Below, piece by piece: positions 34,644-47,100 of a stretch of 64,000 nucleotides of DNA. This stretch comes from Marchantia polymorpha subsp. ruderalis. Taxonomy: Eukaryota; Streptophyta; Marchantiopsida; Marchantiales; Marchantiaceae. The stretch's first letter is position 1; every line of letters starts with the position of its first letter. The notes beneath the pieces were generated by a model. It worked only from the letters and a program-made list of their open reading frames with translations. It had not been told where the DNA came from and searched no databases. The stretch lies in NCBI GenBank assembly GCA_037833965.1, contig AP031355.1, positions 14,533,501 through 14,597,500 on the forward strand, given 5' to 3'. The position numbers and the translations under genes are program-made.

Positions 34644-36945
34644 TTGTTTTCTGAAATTATGCAGGGTAAAGTCAAGAAAACAACTATCACAGGGAAAGAA
34701 CAGGAATTTTTTGTCACATTTACGATGACAAAAAAATGTCCATCTGCTTACGTGAAAGGTAATGATGAAAAATTCGGGTTGAAAGTTGTAACTCGTGACA
34801 CCAAATCGGAAAAAGTGATAGGAGTGCAATGTCGCTTTTGCATCACATTTGGTCGGGAAGAGAAGGCACATGCGAAACAAAAAGTTTCTTCTTCTGTGCA
34901 AGCATGGCAATCACCCTTTCGTTATGACAATATTGAACACCATCTTTGTATCCAACATACTAAACAATGGGATTTGTATCAAACTTTAGAAACTTCTTGT
35001 AAATAGTAAATCATTTTTTGATGATGGGCCCATTGCATTTAAGAATTCTCTTAAAGCCCATTTCCCGTCTTCTTTGGAAGATGAAGGAGATCTTGTATAT
35101 GAAATCGAAGGAGATATTGTCGATACCGTTGTCGGCGATATGATGTTTAATCTTGAAAATGCAGAAGAAAGTGATGAAGAAGATGTACACCTGTTTGGTA
35201 GTATGGGCAAAAATAATGCTCAACTAAGCCAACGACGAGAGGCAGTAGCCAAATCCAAAGCACGAGCATTATCATTGTTTCATCGCGTCGAATTGAAGAA
35301 CGCTGATGGGGATTACTTTTACCTAGTGACGATCCCCAAGACAAAAACAATGTTGTTTCGTCTTGCTATGAGATACGTATCTTGTGGGACATCATTTCGT
35401 ATGACATCCGAACTTGTCGGTTGTACATATGATGTTTTGGGCAATCCTCCTTTACGTGCATGTTCTCGTCACGATATCAGTAATTTTGTTCGGGTAATTT
35501 GCGCTACCAATCTGCAAAAGATTGCGAAACTTCTTCGGCATTCGTGGGCATTTTCATTAGCACTCGACTCAGCGACACATCAGAGCACTTCATTTCTTGA
35601 CATACGCTTCCGGAATTTCATTCGTGACTATCATTCGATTATTAACTTGCATGGTTGTGCACTTCCAATGTTTAATCGCCACACAAATGAAGTTATGTTC
35701 ACAATGGTGAGCAAGTTTTTGACAGTGCTTTGTTCTGATTGGACAAAGTGTCTCCTTGGTTTGACGACGGATGAGGCTCGCAATATGACTAGACGGATTA
35801 CTGGGGTTGTTACTCACCTTGCCGACGTGATGCACAAGGATTGTCCTTTAATTCGGATTTGGTGCGGAGGGCATCAACTAGATCTGTTTATGGAAGAGAT
35901 AATGAACAATGTCATCAAAGAACATTTTTTTTAGTGATGACTGGATTCATTACTCACTTGACACGACAACAGAATTTGATCGCGAAAATGCAAACTACAT
36001 GCTCTCGTGTCATCAATCGTTGGTTTTCGACGGAAAAAGTCATCACTTGGTTCAAAATCCATCAAACTCAGTTACTTGTTGATATCAACTCAAAGCAACC
36101 AGCTTCCGCTCCATCTCGACTTTGGTGGGTTGCACTTCTTTCTATGCATCATTCACCACACAAGCAGCTATCACTTTTCGGACTATTCAAGGGTTAACGA
36201 CTCTTGAACTTCAGCAGCAAAATGCTTTGGACAACCTTGTGGCAACTTTTATTGCCGACGTTGGAGTAGTTGGACCGCTCAACACAGAATCAGTTGCGAA
36301 TGTTGATCTATCGACTCATGTCATAGTTGGTCATGTGGTTGCTTTATCCAGTGTTCAAGAATTTCTCGTTGGTCTGGCTTCTTGGGTTGAACCCTTACTT
36401 AATGAAGCCATTGAAAGCGATCTAATCGATCTTCAACGAGACATCGCTCTTGTTTATGTCACTGCCTGCCATCGGATCCGTGAAATTTGTGCTTATCGAG
36501 ATCGAAACAACAACGCAATGACTGATTTTGGTTCTATTTTTCCGGTGCAACCACATGAGCTCATCAAACTATGTGCAGTAGATTTTATCCAAAAGATTCG
36601 ACAACATGCTTTTCGATTGAAGCATTTTTATTCATATGATCAGATCGATATCATAGCTGATGAGCACAAAACTCTAATCCATGCTTATAGTAGTGAGCAG
36701 TGATTAAGAGCGTCATAGATTCGCTTTCCAGTAGTTCAAGTTTCAAGGACGGCTGGTCTTCATTTGGTACTCGATTTCCAAATTTGATGGAATATTGTGG
36801 TGTAATTGCAACGTTTTTTCCCGGAACTAGTATAGTAGAGTCTGATTTCTCAATTTTGCGTTGGTAAAAAGATTTGTTTCGGAAAAGATTATCAAACTTT
36901 GGATTAGAAGGGGTTATGCATACAAAACAGTTTTTGTTCATAGAA
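34644..36945 (+). pseudogene. hAT transposase, frameshifted
   Basis: First block (34644-35006): BED-type zinc finger with C63, C66 and H100, H105 counted from the ATG at 34644. TTATGCAG|GG at 34664 could be a splice acceptor, with the true start in an upstream exon. Second block (to 35934): RNase-H-like core with SLALDSATHQST, LTTDEARNMT and the CxxH motif WCGGHQLDL. Third block (to about 36703): FITHLTRQQN..., then SVQEFLVGLASWVEPLLNEA. Last block (36706-36945): ATFFPGTSIVESDFSILRW, the hAT C-terminal dimerisation region. Frame changes occur near 34995, at the T run near 35925, near 36140 and near 36700, with an in-frame stop at 36865-36867. It is therefore inactive as it stands. Confidence 0.85.
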
Positions 36946-37124
36946 TAATTTGATCACTGACAGATGTTTAATAAAATTTTTTGTTTCAAAAATTTTGGAA
37001 TAAAGTTAGTCATGAAATCAAGATAATGTTTGTTTTGATAATGTTTTGTTCTATGAACAATTTTTGTTTACAGATATTTAATAGAAATTTTGTATTGAAA
37101 AAAATCGAATTTTATTTTTTATGG

Positions 37125-37300
37125 GATTAAATTAGTCTAAATTAAATTTTCAAGAAATTAAAATAGCCTAAATTAATTTTTTCAAAAGACAAAATTAGTT
37201 TAAATTAAATTTTTTAGAGCCCTAAATTAGCCTAAATTAACATTTTTAAAAGAATAAATTAGTCTAAATTAGTTTTTTTAAGTAGACTAAATTAAGCGTA
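37125..37300. repeat. hAT right subterminal repeats (about 32-bp period)
   Basis: Six related motifs, TAGCCTAAATTA or TAGTCTAAATTA followed by a T run, start near 37133, 37165, 37196, 37227, 37259 and 37284. The arrangement is tandem and in the same orientation as the left subterminal motifs. Confidence 0.7.
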
Positions 37301-37329
37301 TTTAGGTAATTTAGGCGGGTGATTATTAT

Positions 37330-37340
37330 AACCATGCCTG
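37330..37340. repeat. hAT terminal inverted repeat, right
   Basis: AACCATGCCTG, the exact reverse complement of the left terminus. Confidence 0.9.
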
Positions 37341-37348
37341 CGTATAGG
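37341..37348. repeat. hAT target-site duplication, right
   Basis: CGTATAGG, identical to 33150-33157. Confidence 0.9.
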
Positions 37349-37469
37349 TATAATGTGCGAACTGTAAAGTAACACACATACCCTGGGTATATATACCCAA
37401 CACTGGCAACCACTCTCGGCTATAAATAGCTAAACGTGAGGTTACTCCTTACGGGAGTTTACTTCAACA

Positions 37470-40440
37470 ATTTGATCTTTTATTTTGCATTTATCATAAT
37501 CTTAGTCAAATTTTAGTAAAAGTGTCTATGTAATTCAAGGAAAAACAATTCTCGTTATGATTTCGGAACAAGTACACTTATTGTGAAAAATATTGTCATA
37601 ATGTTGTCATAATCAAATGTTAAATTCTCATTTTTTTATATGTAGCATAAAATAACATCAAAAATCATAAAGTCTAATCAATTGCAAATGATTACAATGT
37701 ACTCGTTTATCAATCTTTCCTGGCAAGATTTTATATTCGTTTGTAGAATAAAAAATTAATTGTAAAATTTTAGTAAGACATTAAACAAAAACCATTGCAA
37801 AATTACTCAAAACAGGAAATAAAACTTGTTCTTTGTGTTTTGTTTTGCTATATTTATTAACATGCATGGAAAATATTAATGATAACAAATTAGTTATAAT
37901 TTTTTCCTTTAATAATCTAAATTAGATTGATTATGATAGAAATTTGAAATATTCTTCAATAATTGAACCAAATTATTTTATTTTAAACCGTTATTATTTA
38001 ATTAATTATCATTATTTAATATTAAATGATATTTATCAGATTCAATATTAAAATTTATAAAAGATATAAATTTTTTTACATGAAAAGCATCAAAACACTG
38101 TCAAAAAATAGAAAATTTTATTGATTGTTGTTTCACACTCTTGTCTAAAGTTTCACATGTAAAAACTGTATTTGTTAAATTTTTGAAGTCTCTTTTGTTT
38201 ATAAACAAAAGAGATATTTTATCACTAGATATTATAATAGACTCTATCAGAATTCCATTTTATAAATGGACTCCTAATATTTATGAAAAGTGCATTTTTT
38301 GAAAATTATTATATATTTTAATTACAAAGTTAAATCAGATACTAATCTATCTCTGCATTTAAAAATAAGAAATGATATCTCAGTTGAAGAAATTGAAGTA
38401 AAATTAAAAAAATGACAGAATCTCCACCAATCTTGTTCATTATATCATATGCTAATTAGTTTTTTAATCCATGCTACAACACACACACAAACACAATTTA
38501 ATTATCAAAATATTATATGTTGATTTTAGCATTATTTTGAAACAAGATTATCATCCATACTTGATCTTATTATTGATTTATGTTAGTTTCCGATATTTAA
38601 TATTTTATTTTCAAATTTAATAAACAAAGCAATCATGAGATGCCTTAAGGAATTATCTCAACTTGACTTATAATATCTTACAAACAAAGATTATGTGTTG
38701 ACTTAGATACTGGGACTAATACAAGGATACTTGCTGTTTGTGTTATGTTGATAATTTGATGACATTCATAAAAAAATTTGATTTACAATTAATTTCACTT
38801 TTAAAATAAATATTTAGCTCAATTTTCAATAAAAAGTGATTTTTTATGTTAAATAAATGAAATATATTTTCGAAAATCATATGAAATTCAACAGTTTCAT
38901 ATTCTCACATATAGAGGATTGACACACTCAACCTGTTCAAACGTGGCTAGATAAAACTCATATCAAATGAATAAATATAAGAGCTATCAAATTTTTTTTA
39001 TAAATTCCAAATATTGATATAAAGAAAAGTATTTAAAAAATCATTTTCAATTGTATATAAATATTTATAAATCATAAGTTATGATCTTTGAGGAATTTTT
39101 TTCAGATTTGTTCCACAATAACCATACTAATCTACGTTGAACATGTATATTGAAGAAGTCATCATGCAGCAGCGTAAAGAATAGTTGAAAATGATTGTCC
39201 TGTTAGCGTTGAGTTCATCACATTTTTGCGGTTTAAATTTTAATTTCTTGAATCTAACAGATGATTTCATCCAACTTAGCCATAATCAATTTGTGTATTA
39301 TCATAAATATTAATTTTTTTTAATTTGAGATTAAAGGGGAAAAAATATAACATGTTTTCATAAGATAATAGTGTGCTACATATCATTATATATGTAGCTC
39401 TCTATGATTTTAGAATATTTTAATCTTTGACCATTTTGTTATGGAAAAATCTGTAAGTCTTCATGCAAAATATATCTTCATTTTTTTAATTGTAAAAGTA
39501 AATTTTTCCTAGAAAAAATTTGAGACTTCAAAATACATATATTATTAATAATATTACTGTCTAAAACAAAAAAAAAACTTTCACTGGCAGCAAATCCCGA
39601 ATCGCACTTCCCGCTGGCGATATGATGGCTGGGCCGATTTTTTCGGAACGCTTTGAAGTTGCTTGGGGCTTTTTATTTGACAGCCTTACAGTCATTTTAT
39701 TATTGGTCGTATATATCTTTTGAATTTTAAAAAAATTATCGTTTCAGAAGATATTGTTGTGTTCTTCAAAAAGATCTGTAGTTGTTTCTCTCATTTTGAA
39801 TTTTATTCGTTTAATTGACATGAAAAAATAATATGCAGGCGTTTGTGATTACAAATTTTCTTAAAAATTCAGTTTACTTTCTATTTCTATCAAATAATTA
39901 TCAAAACATCAATAAACAACATAGATTCAACCACAAGAATTGATTCACCAAATTTTATATCTCATGAAAAATAAGCATTTAATTCAAAATTTTATTTTCA
40001 TGTTTCATTTTTTTACCATAAAATTTGATTATTTGTTATGATTTTACATCATCTTATAATGATTTGGATACATATTTTGTGAAATGAAGCAAAATTTATT
40101 TTTACCTAATTCTATAAACCATGAAAAAAAATTACATTCAATTGATGAAATAAAAATAATATTAATATTTATTGATAATGAAATTTGGTTAATAAATTTT
40201 TTGTATTTTTTTGATATATATATATTTATTTACAAAACAAATATCAGTTTTTTCAACTGAATAATTTCAAATACGCTTTTGAATTATGATGGACATATGT
40301 ATATCAATGATTGAATTTTGAAAAAAATTATAATTTAATAGCAATACTTTTTTATTTTTAAGATCCTTATATGTGAAAATCCTTGTTCTAATTGATATGA
40401 TTGAGTGTGTCTGAGAAAGAAAAATATACTTCAAGTAATC
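37470..40440. other. AT-rich block without genes
   Basis: Long, strongly AT-rich and CG-poor. It contains a 26-bp perfect palindrome (38189-38214) and a short GC-richer patch (about 39583-39670). No ORF of note and no RNA gene recognised. Confidence 0.5.
38189..38214. repeat. 26-bp perfect palindrome
   Basis: TCTCTTTTGTTTA is followed immediately by its reverse complement. It could form a cruciform or be the remnant of a small inverted-repeat element. Confidence 0.7.
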
Positions 40441-43400
40441 CAAGTTTCATGCCACCTCAGACTATAGTTGATATCTCCTGACGCCTGAACACTTGCTTCA
40501 TTCTAGCCTCTCCAACGGTTAGCCAAGTAGTCATGTATGAAATATATAGCGGAAGAGTCCCCAAGTCTAACTTGCTGGCAAAATTCTTCTTGTTGAGGAT
40601 CCAACTTCAAATACATCTCATCAAACCCGTGTGGTCTATATCATTGACCTTTCATTTTTAAATATGGGGAATTTTATGACACCAACTGCATATTTCTGTT
40701 TAGTTTGAAGATGCTTTTGTATCAGCACATTATCCTTGCAGTACACATACTGCATCAAACTATACTTCGTTGTCACATCGAACATGCCAATACACAGAAT
40801 ATCAAAAACCAAAAGAATAGTATAACAAAAACTGTCTCCTCTCAAACCATTCACGAAGACATGACGTTCATGTATAGCACATAAATCATGTGGACGGACA
40901 CTCATTTTCTGACTCAAAGAACTAACCTTTTGGAGCCCTAATTTGAACTCCACCCCTTGAGACTAGGTCCCAAGGGGACGGGTTAGTACTATTATGAAAC
41001 TAGATCTCATAACAGCGCTATCGGAACTAACCGCATGCCAAGTGAGAACAGCGCTGTTTGCGCAAATTTGCTCTAACTGCTTTGTCTGGGACCACACCTC
41101 ATTATCTACAACTAAAGTAAGTACTCTAAAAGTTGTGACATTTGCTTTGTGTCGAATGCTAACAAATGCAAAGGGGGGAGTCAGTTCCGCTTTTTACTCC
41201 GGAAAAATAACTCAAATTTTGTTTGATGCACAATCGCCATAGTTATCTTGGTGAAAACTTTCTCAACTCAACCCAAAGATGTACACTGTGCAAAAAGCAA
41301 ACTCTAAAGCGTGAGTCTCGAGGATGAGGCGAATTATTGGTCATAAGAAGACTATTTTGTGTTATCCTGGAGATGATCCTTCTTCCTCAGTCTGATAAGG
41401 GGTCTTGGTGTGATTCGCACCGTTCTCCTTTGTATTCGTTCCAAGGTTTCATTCACCCACTTCCAGGTGTTTATATCAACATGGTCACAAAAGCACGTCA
41501 TGGAAAGAGCAAATACTCCCAAATCTTGTCGGGAAAAGGTCACATAGTGTGAGTTTGGAAAGTAGTTGTCCATGGGGAACGTCTATTCCACTTTTTCTCG
41601 ATGTTCTTCATTCTTGTATGTCGTCGTCCCTTCAGACATTCCATTCGGAAAGATGGGACCGACAAAATCACAGGTCAAGGCGTGGTAAAGGACAAGAACG
41701 AATAAGAAAGAGAAGAATAGCAGAGACCAAAGTACGAAGCGCATGGACAGTGTCATAGATTATATTGTAATCGATTCATGTTCATACAACAGTCTTCACA
41801 TCAAAGATTGCAAGTCTTCAAACGATAGTCGGGTAGTGGCACATCATTCATTCGTGAACATTGTACAATAAGATGTACTTTATGACGACAAGGAATGCTG
41901 GATGACTTCACATTGTTTGTCTTTGACTTGAGTCTTGTGCAAAATTCAACGGCATATTTCTCGCCACATGCTTGCACCCTTGTCGGATTCATCTTAACTA
42001 AGCATGTCTCCAAATGAAGTTACAAACCGTGCATCATGCCATAGAAAAAGAGTTGCATACAAGAGTTTCAAAAAAATCCTCGTAAGTCAAGCATTTGAAA
42101 ACAGGTGTAGATAATTGACGTGATCTTAGACAAGTATCATCAAGCTGATTAAGTTATTCACTCCTTTCCAGTCTCATATATGCATTCATTCTTGTGATGA
42201 CGTCCTTTGATATATTGAAATTTCACACGGTTTTCGTTCATTAATTTTTCTTTACATTTTTATAGCTACTTTGAGTAGAAACCATATGAATATGTTCCCT
42301 TCACGTGATTAAATTCTTAGATGTGTCTTTGATGTTAGGACAAATTGGACTTAGCTGTGTCAAAATTTTAACTCTACATAAAGGAATACATGTAAACTTA
42401 CATGTGTACATACAAAAGTATTCAAAAACATCAACTCTTCAACAACGTTCTGTTTGTAATTTTCAACGCTCTTAATGTAGGAAACAAAATCCTTCACCTG
42501 TTGTCTACAATCAAGAACTCTTGGCACTGTAAATATATCCTATTCGTGCTGAAAAAATCCTATAAATTACTTCGATTTATAAGATTATTATTGTACCTGT
42601 GCCCTGCAACGCACTTATCAACATGTCAATAAGGTTAAAACTCTTTTAAATTATAAACCAAGGATGAGCACAGTAAGTCGTATGAGAGACCAAAGTCACG
42701 GTGTTTTTCAGATGGAATCATGACCAGCGTCAACTGAATCGCGTAAAGCGAGACGAGGCTTCATTATCCAAACGTGCACATATGAATGCACGTCTGGTAC
42801 ACCACACCGTCTAAGGCAGGCAAGTCTTTACAAATAGAATGCAAAACGTATAATTACTGGTTTCGGTTCTTTCCCTACTTTTCGCATTCATTAGATGGCA
42901 CAGATTGTAGATATAAAGTGGCACTAAAAAGGACCCATACAGTACTTTATATGAAGTCGTGAAGTGTCGATACATTTGTAAGGCTTTTAGACCACGTGAC
43001 CAGCTTTTTCCATCCTTTTTGGGAGATACTCTTCATTTATGTCCGGTACTAACTGGTGATTTCTGTAAGAAATGTATTAAGATGTAGAGTGGCAGATTGG
43101 ATGACCAGTAAGGAAAGACGCATTCTTCATTTTCGGAAGATTGGGAGGAATAGAGGCAACTGTGATTATCAACTACAGTAGAATGTTGTACTGAAGAGAA
43201 TTATAACAAACTGGTTTGCGAATCTCTAACCATGCCCGCCTTGCTGGGAGCAGCTGTTCTAGATTTGTATTTTAGTAAAAGAGAAAAGTAATGTCTTGAA
43301 CATCTCCATCCACAACGTATGTGGGAAGCTTATCACAAGCATCAAACACGGAGACAAGACATTCTTATTTTATGCTGAAAATATCCATTACATTTTTCGA

Positions 43401-44130
43401 TGGACCCTGTTATTAAAATAGGCTTACATCCTATGGTACTGGCTCTCGAGAACACGGGCTAAAATTCGTCAAAAGTAGCAATGAAAACGACTTTCACTTT
43501 ACTTTACGTTTCAAAGACGGTCCAACTATGTGTGAAGTTGGTTCCTCGGGTTTCGGAACCAACCTTTTCGCGCATGCACTTGTCTTGCAATAAATGTAAC
43601 CTTGTTCGGATACTTGTGATAGTTTATAGTTAGAGAATGTTTGTACAATTGATTTATCTGTATTTTTGTAATTAGATACGAGCAACATATTGAAAAGGGA
43701 CTTTGTATAGCCCTTATCGTGCGTATTGTGGTTACAGCTGGATCACTACAATCTTTGCATAGATTTCATAATTCAAGTCACATGAGAGTGTTAGGCCCTT
43801 GGTTTTTTCCAATGTAGAGTCGGGGATGTATTGGACTCTTGCTATGAGATCTGTGATAACCATCATAGATCTCATAAGGACAAACATGAACGATAAAGTC
43901 ATTCTTGACACTTATGTTTTGTGTGTCCTCATGTGTGGACATATGTCACCACATCTCGCATCCATTCGCTCTGGTGTTCCAAATATGTACTTTAAAGTGG
44001 TCGTCGTCTTTGACTGCGAACATTCATTTGAGTACTGTCATGTTGGAGCTTCTAATAAGGATCTTATATTTCCGAATGTTTCTGAATGAATCCTCATTTG
44101 AATACGCCAAAGTGGGATAATTACACTTTT
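40441..44130. other. Mid-GC intergenic region, no supported gene
   Basis: Frames up to about 105 codons (40636-40953 minus) are present, without domain resemblance. Nothing else is recognised. Confidence 0.4.
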
Positions 44131-47100
44131 TATTCACAATTATCCAAAGAGACTGAACGTGCATATTTTAGAGTACCAAAGATATTTTTCAGGGCTTTGA
44201 CTATGGAATAGTAATTAGTTTGAAAGAAAATGTAAATTAAACCGTATAATGATAATATATTCTTATGTAAATCAAACATGTTTAGGGATAATTTATACGG
44301 TATAAATTGATATTTCATGCGTGGATCCAATTGAACCATTCTCTTAACTTTTTACACACAATTACAACATTATTGGTCGGTGAGATTACATGTTTTAATT
44401 TACACATGCACATTAAGACTTTACAAGAGTCTCTTTTGTTTGAATTGTTGAGAAGTATCAGTGTTGATATTCTCAAACGATTGTATTTTTTAATAAGAGA
44501 TACATTCTGACATAGCCATCAGTGTGTTATTTTTTTGGAAAATTTTGAAGAATTATAATTTCGATTATCTCGTTGTATAGTAATTTGAGTAATCTTGTAC
44601 TCTTTACTATGTGAAAAATCATCACCAGGAAATTGCCTTCCAATGTACAACAACCTATATTTTCTTATAGCGTTTATTCATAACATGTCACGACATAGAG
44701 TTTAAATCAATTTTATAATATTTTATAATAAGCTATTTTATACAGTGAACAAAAAATGGATAGAAAAAATTATGAATGATGGTCATTCAAATATATTTTG
44801 ATGACTCTTATTAGAAATTTCATATAGCACGTATGATGATTGATGTGAAAAACGACTTTCTATAATTTTGTAACACATATAACATATGCAAAGCTAAATC
44901 ACACATTATTATACATGTAATGCATTTTAATTTTTTGATGTACAAAATATGTACACAGTATTAAGTATAAAACATGAAAAAATATTCTTGCGAAGTGTGC
45001 AGCAAAAATGTAGGTATTCACTAATGTCATGCAATTTGAATATAAGAAAGATACAAAAATTTCAGTTTACAAGAAAAACCTTTATGGAAATCAATGTAAA
45101 TATATTATTCATAATTATTTTTGGATATGATCTTAAAATGATATGTTAGTTTGGGTCAATTATTTAGAATTTTAAATTTAATGAAGATTGATAAACATAT
45201 ATTTAAAACAATTGATTCATATATTAAAAGTAAAATGTCAATAGTTAAACATATATTTTTCTGTAACATGTTAAGAAGCATAAAATAGATATTTTTTAAG
45301 TACTTGTAGAGTGGTCATGCAAATACTTGAATTCAACCATACATATTTCGGTAGATCTTCATGAGATAACTAATTTAGAAAAAACCAATTAATTTTTAAA
45401 AATAATAGAATATTTTTATAATATAATTAATCAAAAAAGTGAAATAAAATTTTAATTAATTATTCCACTTAATTTTTATGACATCAAATCAGAATTCTAA
45501 AAGTTTTATAAGTTGTTTATTATTCTACGGGTTTAGGTTCCAGTAAAACCCTAAACCGTAGGTCAAACCAGGAACTAATTGTTTGGTTCTTTCATCAAAA
45601 TATGCAGTGAAGTTAGGGTTAGGGTGATCATAATGCGAAAGGAATTAAGTAACTCAAGGCACATACCATATCAAACATGAACACCATGCCAAAATAACAA
45701 TTTTGCCAAAACCGAAGTTTGGTAGTGCCATTGAAAAAAAAGGAGAATTCAAACTAGTCAGGTTAATTGAAACAACGCCCACGCGGTTTCTCTCTACGTA
45801 CTTCTTCGAACCTGCATGAACCTGAGCTCACAGGTCTACAAAATCGCATAGAAGATAACTGGACAATTGATCAATTTATCATCAATTTACAGATAAGGAA
45901 CGGGATTTTCTACACAGCTTTGCAAAGAGTTATACAAAATTGGAACAGTTTAATAATCTGATTTTTATCTAGATCACAGAATCGATATAAAAAAATTACG
46001 ATTAATATAAAAGATTTACAAGTACCTTGTAAATCTTTTAGTATACAAGTTTGTACTTGTATCTTTTAGTTTTTATAATTCAAACTGACGTTAAATAAAA
46101 CACAATTAGAAACAAGAAATCCCCAGAATTTATGAAAGAAGAAGAAGATACAATCATTTAAGTTGCTGCTCCTAACTTGAACTTAAGATTGTATTTCAAA
46201 CGTGTTATAAGCTTCTCAATTTCAGATCATTGCATCTGAGGATATTGCAAACCACATTCATGATGGATCATATAAACATTTGTTTAAACTTTTGATTGTG
46301 ATGAGTTGTATGTTTTTCTTTCAAGATGTTGGATGTACATTTCAGTACTGTACTTATTTTATATATGTTATGATAATTCCAACTCCAAATCATGCAACAA
46401 TCAAAGAAATACAAATGAAAAATTACTATTTGATTTTTGTTATTGCAAATGAATGAATTAAAATATTAGTTTTATATACTATTGAATTGAAGTAAAGTCC
46501 GTTCTATGAGTTGCAGTTGAATTGTTATTCCTTATGGTTCAAGTTTTATGATTTGAAAATCTATTTCATTCAAATCAGGTTACACATGTAAACACGATAT
46601 TATTCATGAGATAAAATATGGTTATGAAAAAGTTGGATATTTTTTAGGTATTTAAATTTAAAAATTTTAAAAACTATTTTCAATACATCCACTATGATTT
46701 GGTTTTTGATATATTTTATATATTGGCATCTCAGACATGTTAGAATTCAATCAATAGAACACATAATATGATTTTGTGGATGTCTTAATAAAGTTAACTT
46801 TTATTTTTAGTATTGACTCTCTTGTGCATGCAAGTCTATGTTTATCATATTTTGAACAAAAGAAATCATTTAAAAGAAGTCCTGTTTTCATAATGTCAAA
46901 TGTAGATTTTTTGTAAAAATATCATTTCTTATGTATCAAAAAAAAAATATACAAATTATTGCAAGGATTATGAAAATCAGAAAGTATATATAAATTTTAA
47001 AAAAATATCAGAATTTTTTTTGAATATTTAATTTTGATATCAAACTGGAGTTGGATTTCTGTTCAAGATATTTTTCTCTCATACGATTCTCGATACAAGT

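Larger units (their letters stand above)
33158..37340 (+). mobile_element. hAT DNA transposon, both ends present (4183 bp)
   Basis: The left end is CAGGCATGGTT. The right end is AACCATGCCTG, giving 11-bp perfect terminal inverted repeats with weaker pairing to about 22 bp, flanked by a perfect 8-bp target duplication (CGTATAGG). Inside are subterminal GCCTAAA-type repeats at both ends, a TATA-like promoter, a 39-bp minisatellite in the leader, and a broken transposase gene with a BED zinc finger, an RNase-H-like core and an hAT dimerisation-type C-terminus. Perfect ends and target duplication point to a fairly recent insertion, but the transposase is frameshifted, so movement would have needed enzyme from another copy, or the breaks came later. 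Confidence 0.92.
33048..37469 (-). repeat. Solo Copia-type LTR split by a hAT insertion
   Basis: The two halves, 37469-37341 and 33157-33048 read on the minus strand, form one LTR of about 231 bp. It begins TGTTGAAGT and ends ACGTTTACA, and matches the LTR at 13075-13349. The hAT element and its 8-bp target duplication account for everything between. Flanks are GTTTG (33043-33047) and ATTTG (37470-37474), a 5-bp target duplication with one mismatch. No Copia coding sequence is attached on either side, hence a solo LTR. Confidence 0.65.

Noticed and set aside
45540-45630. A telomere or subtelomere
   Set aside because: Only two short motifs in opposite orientation are present, not an array.
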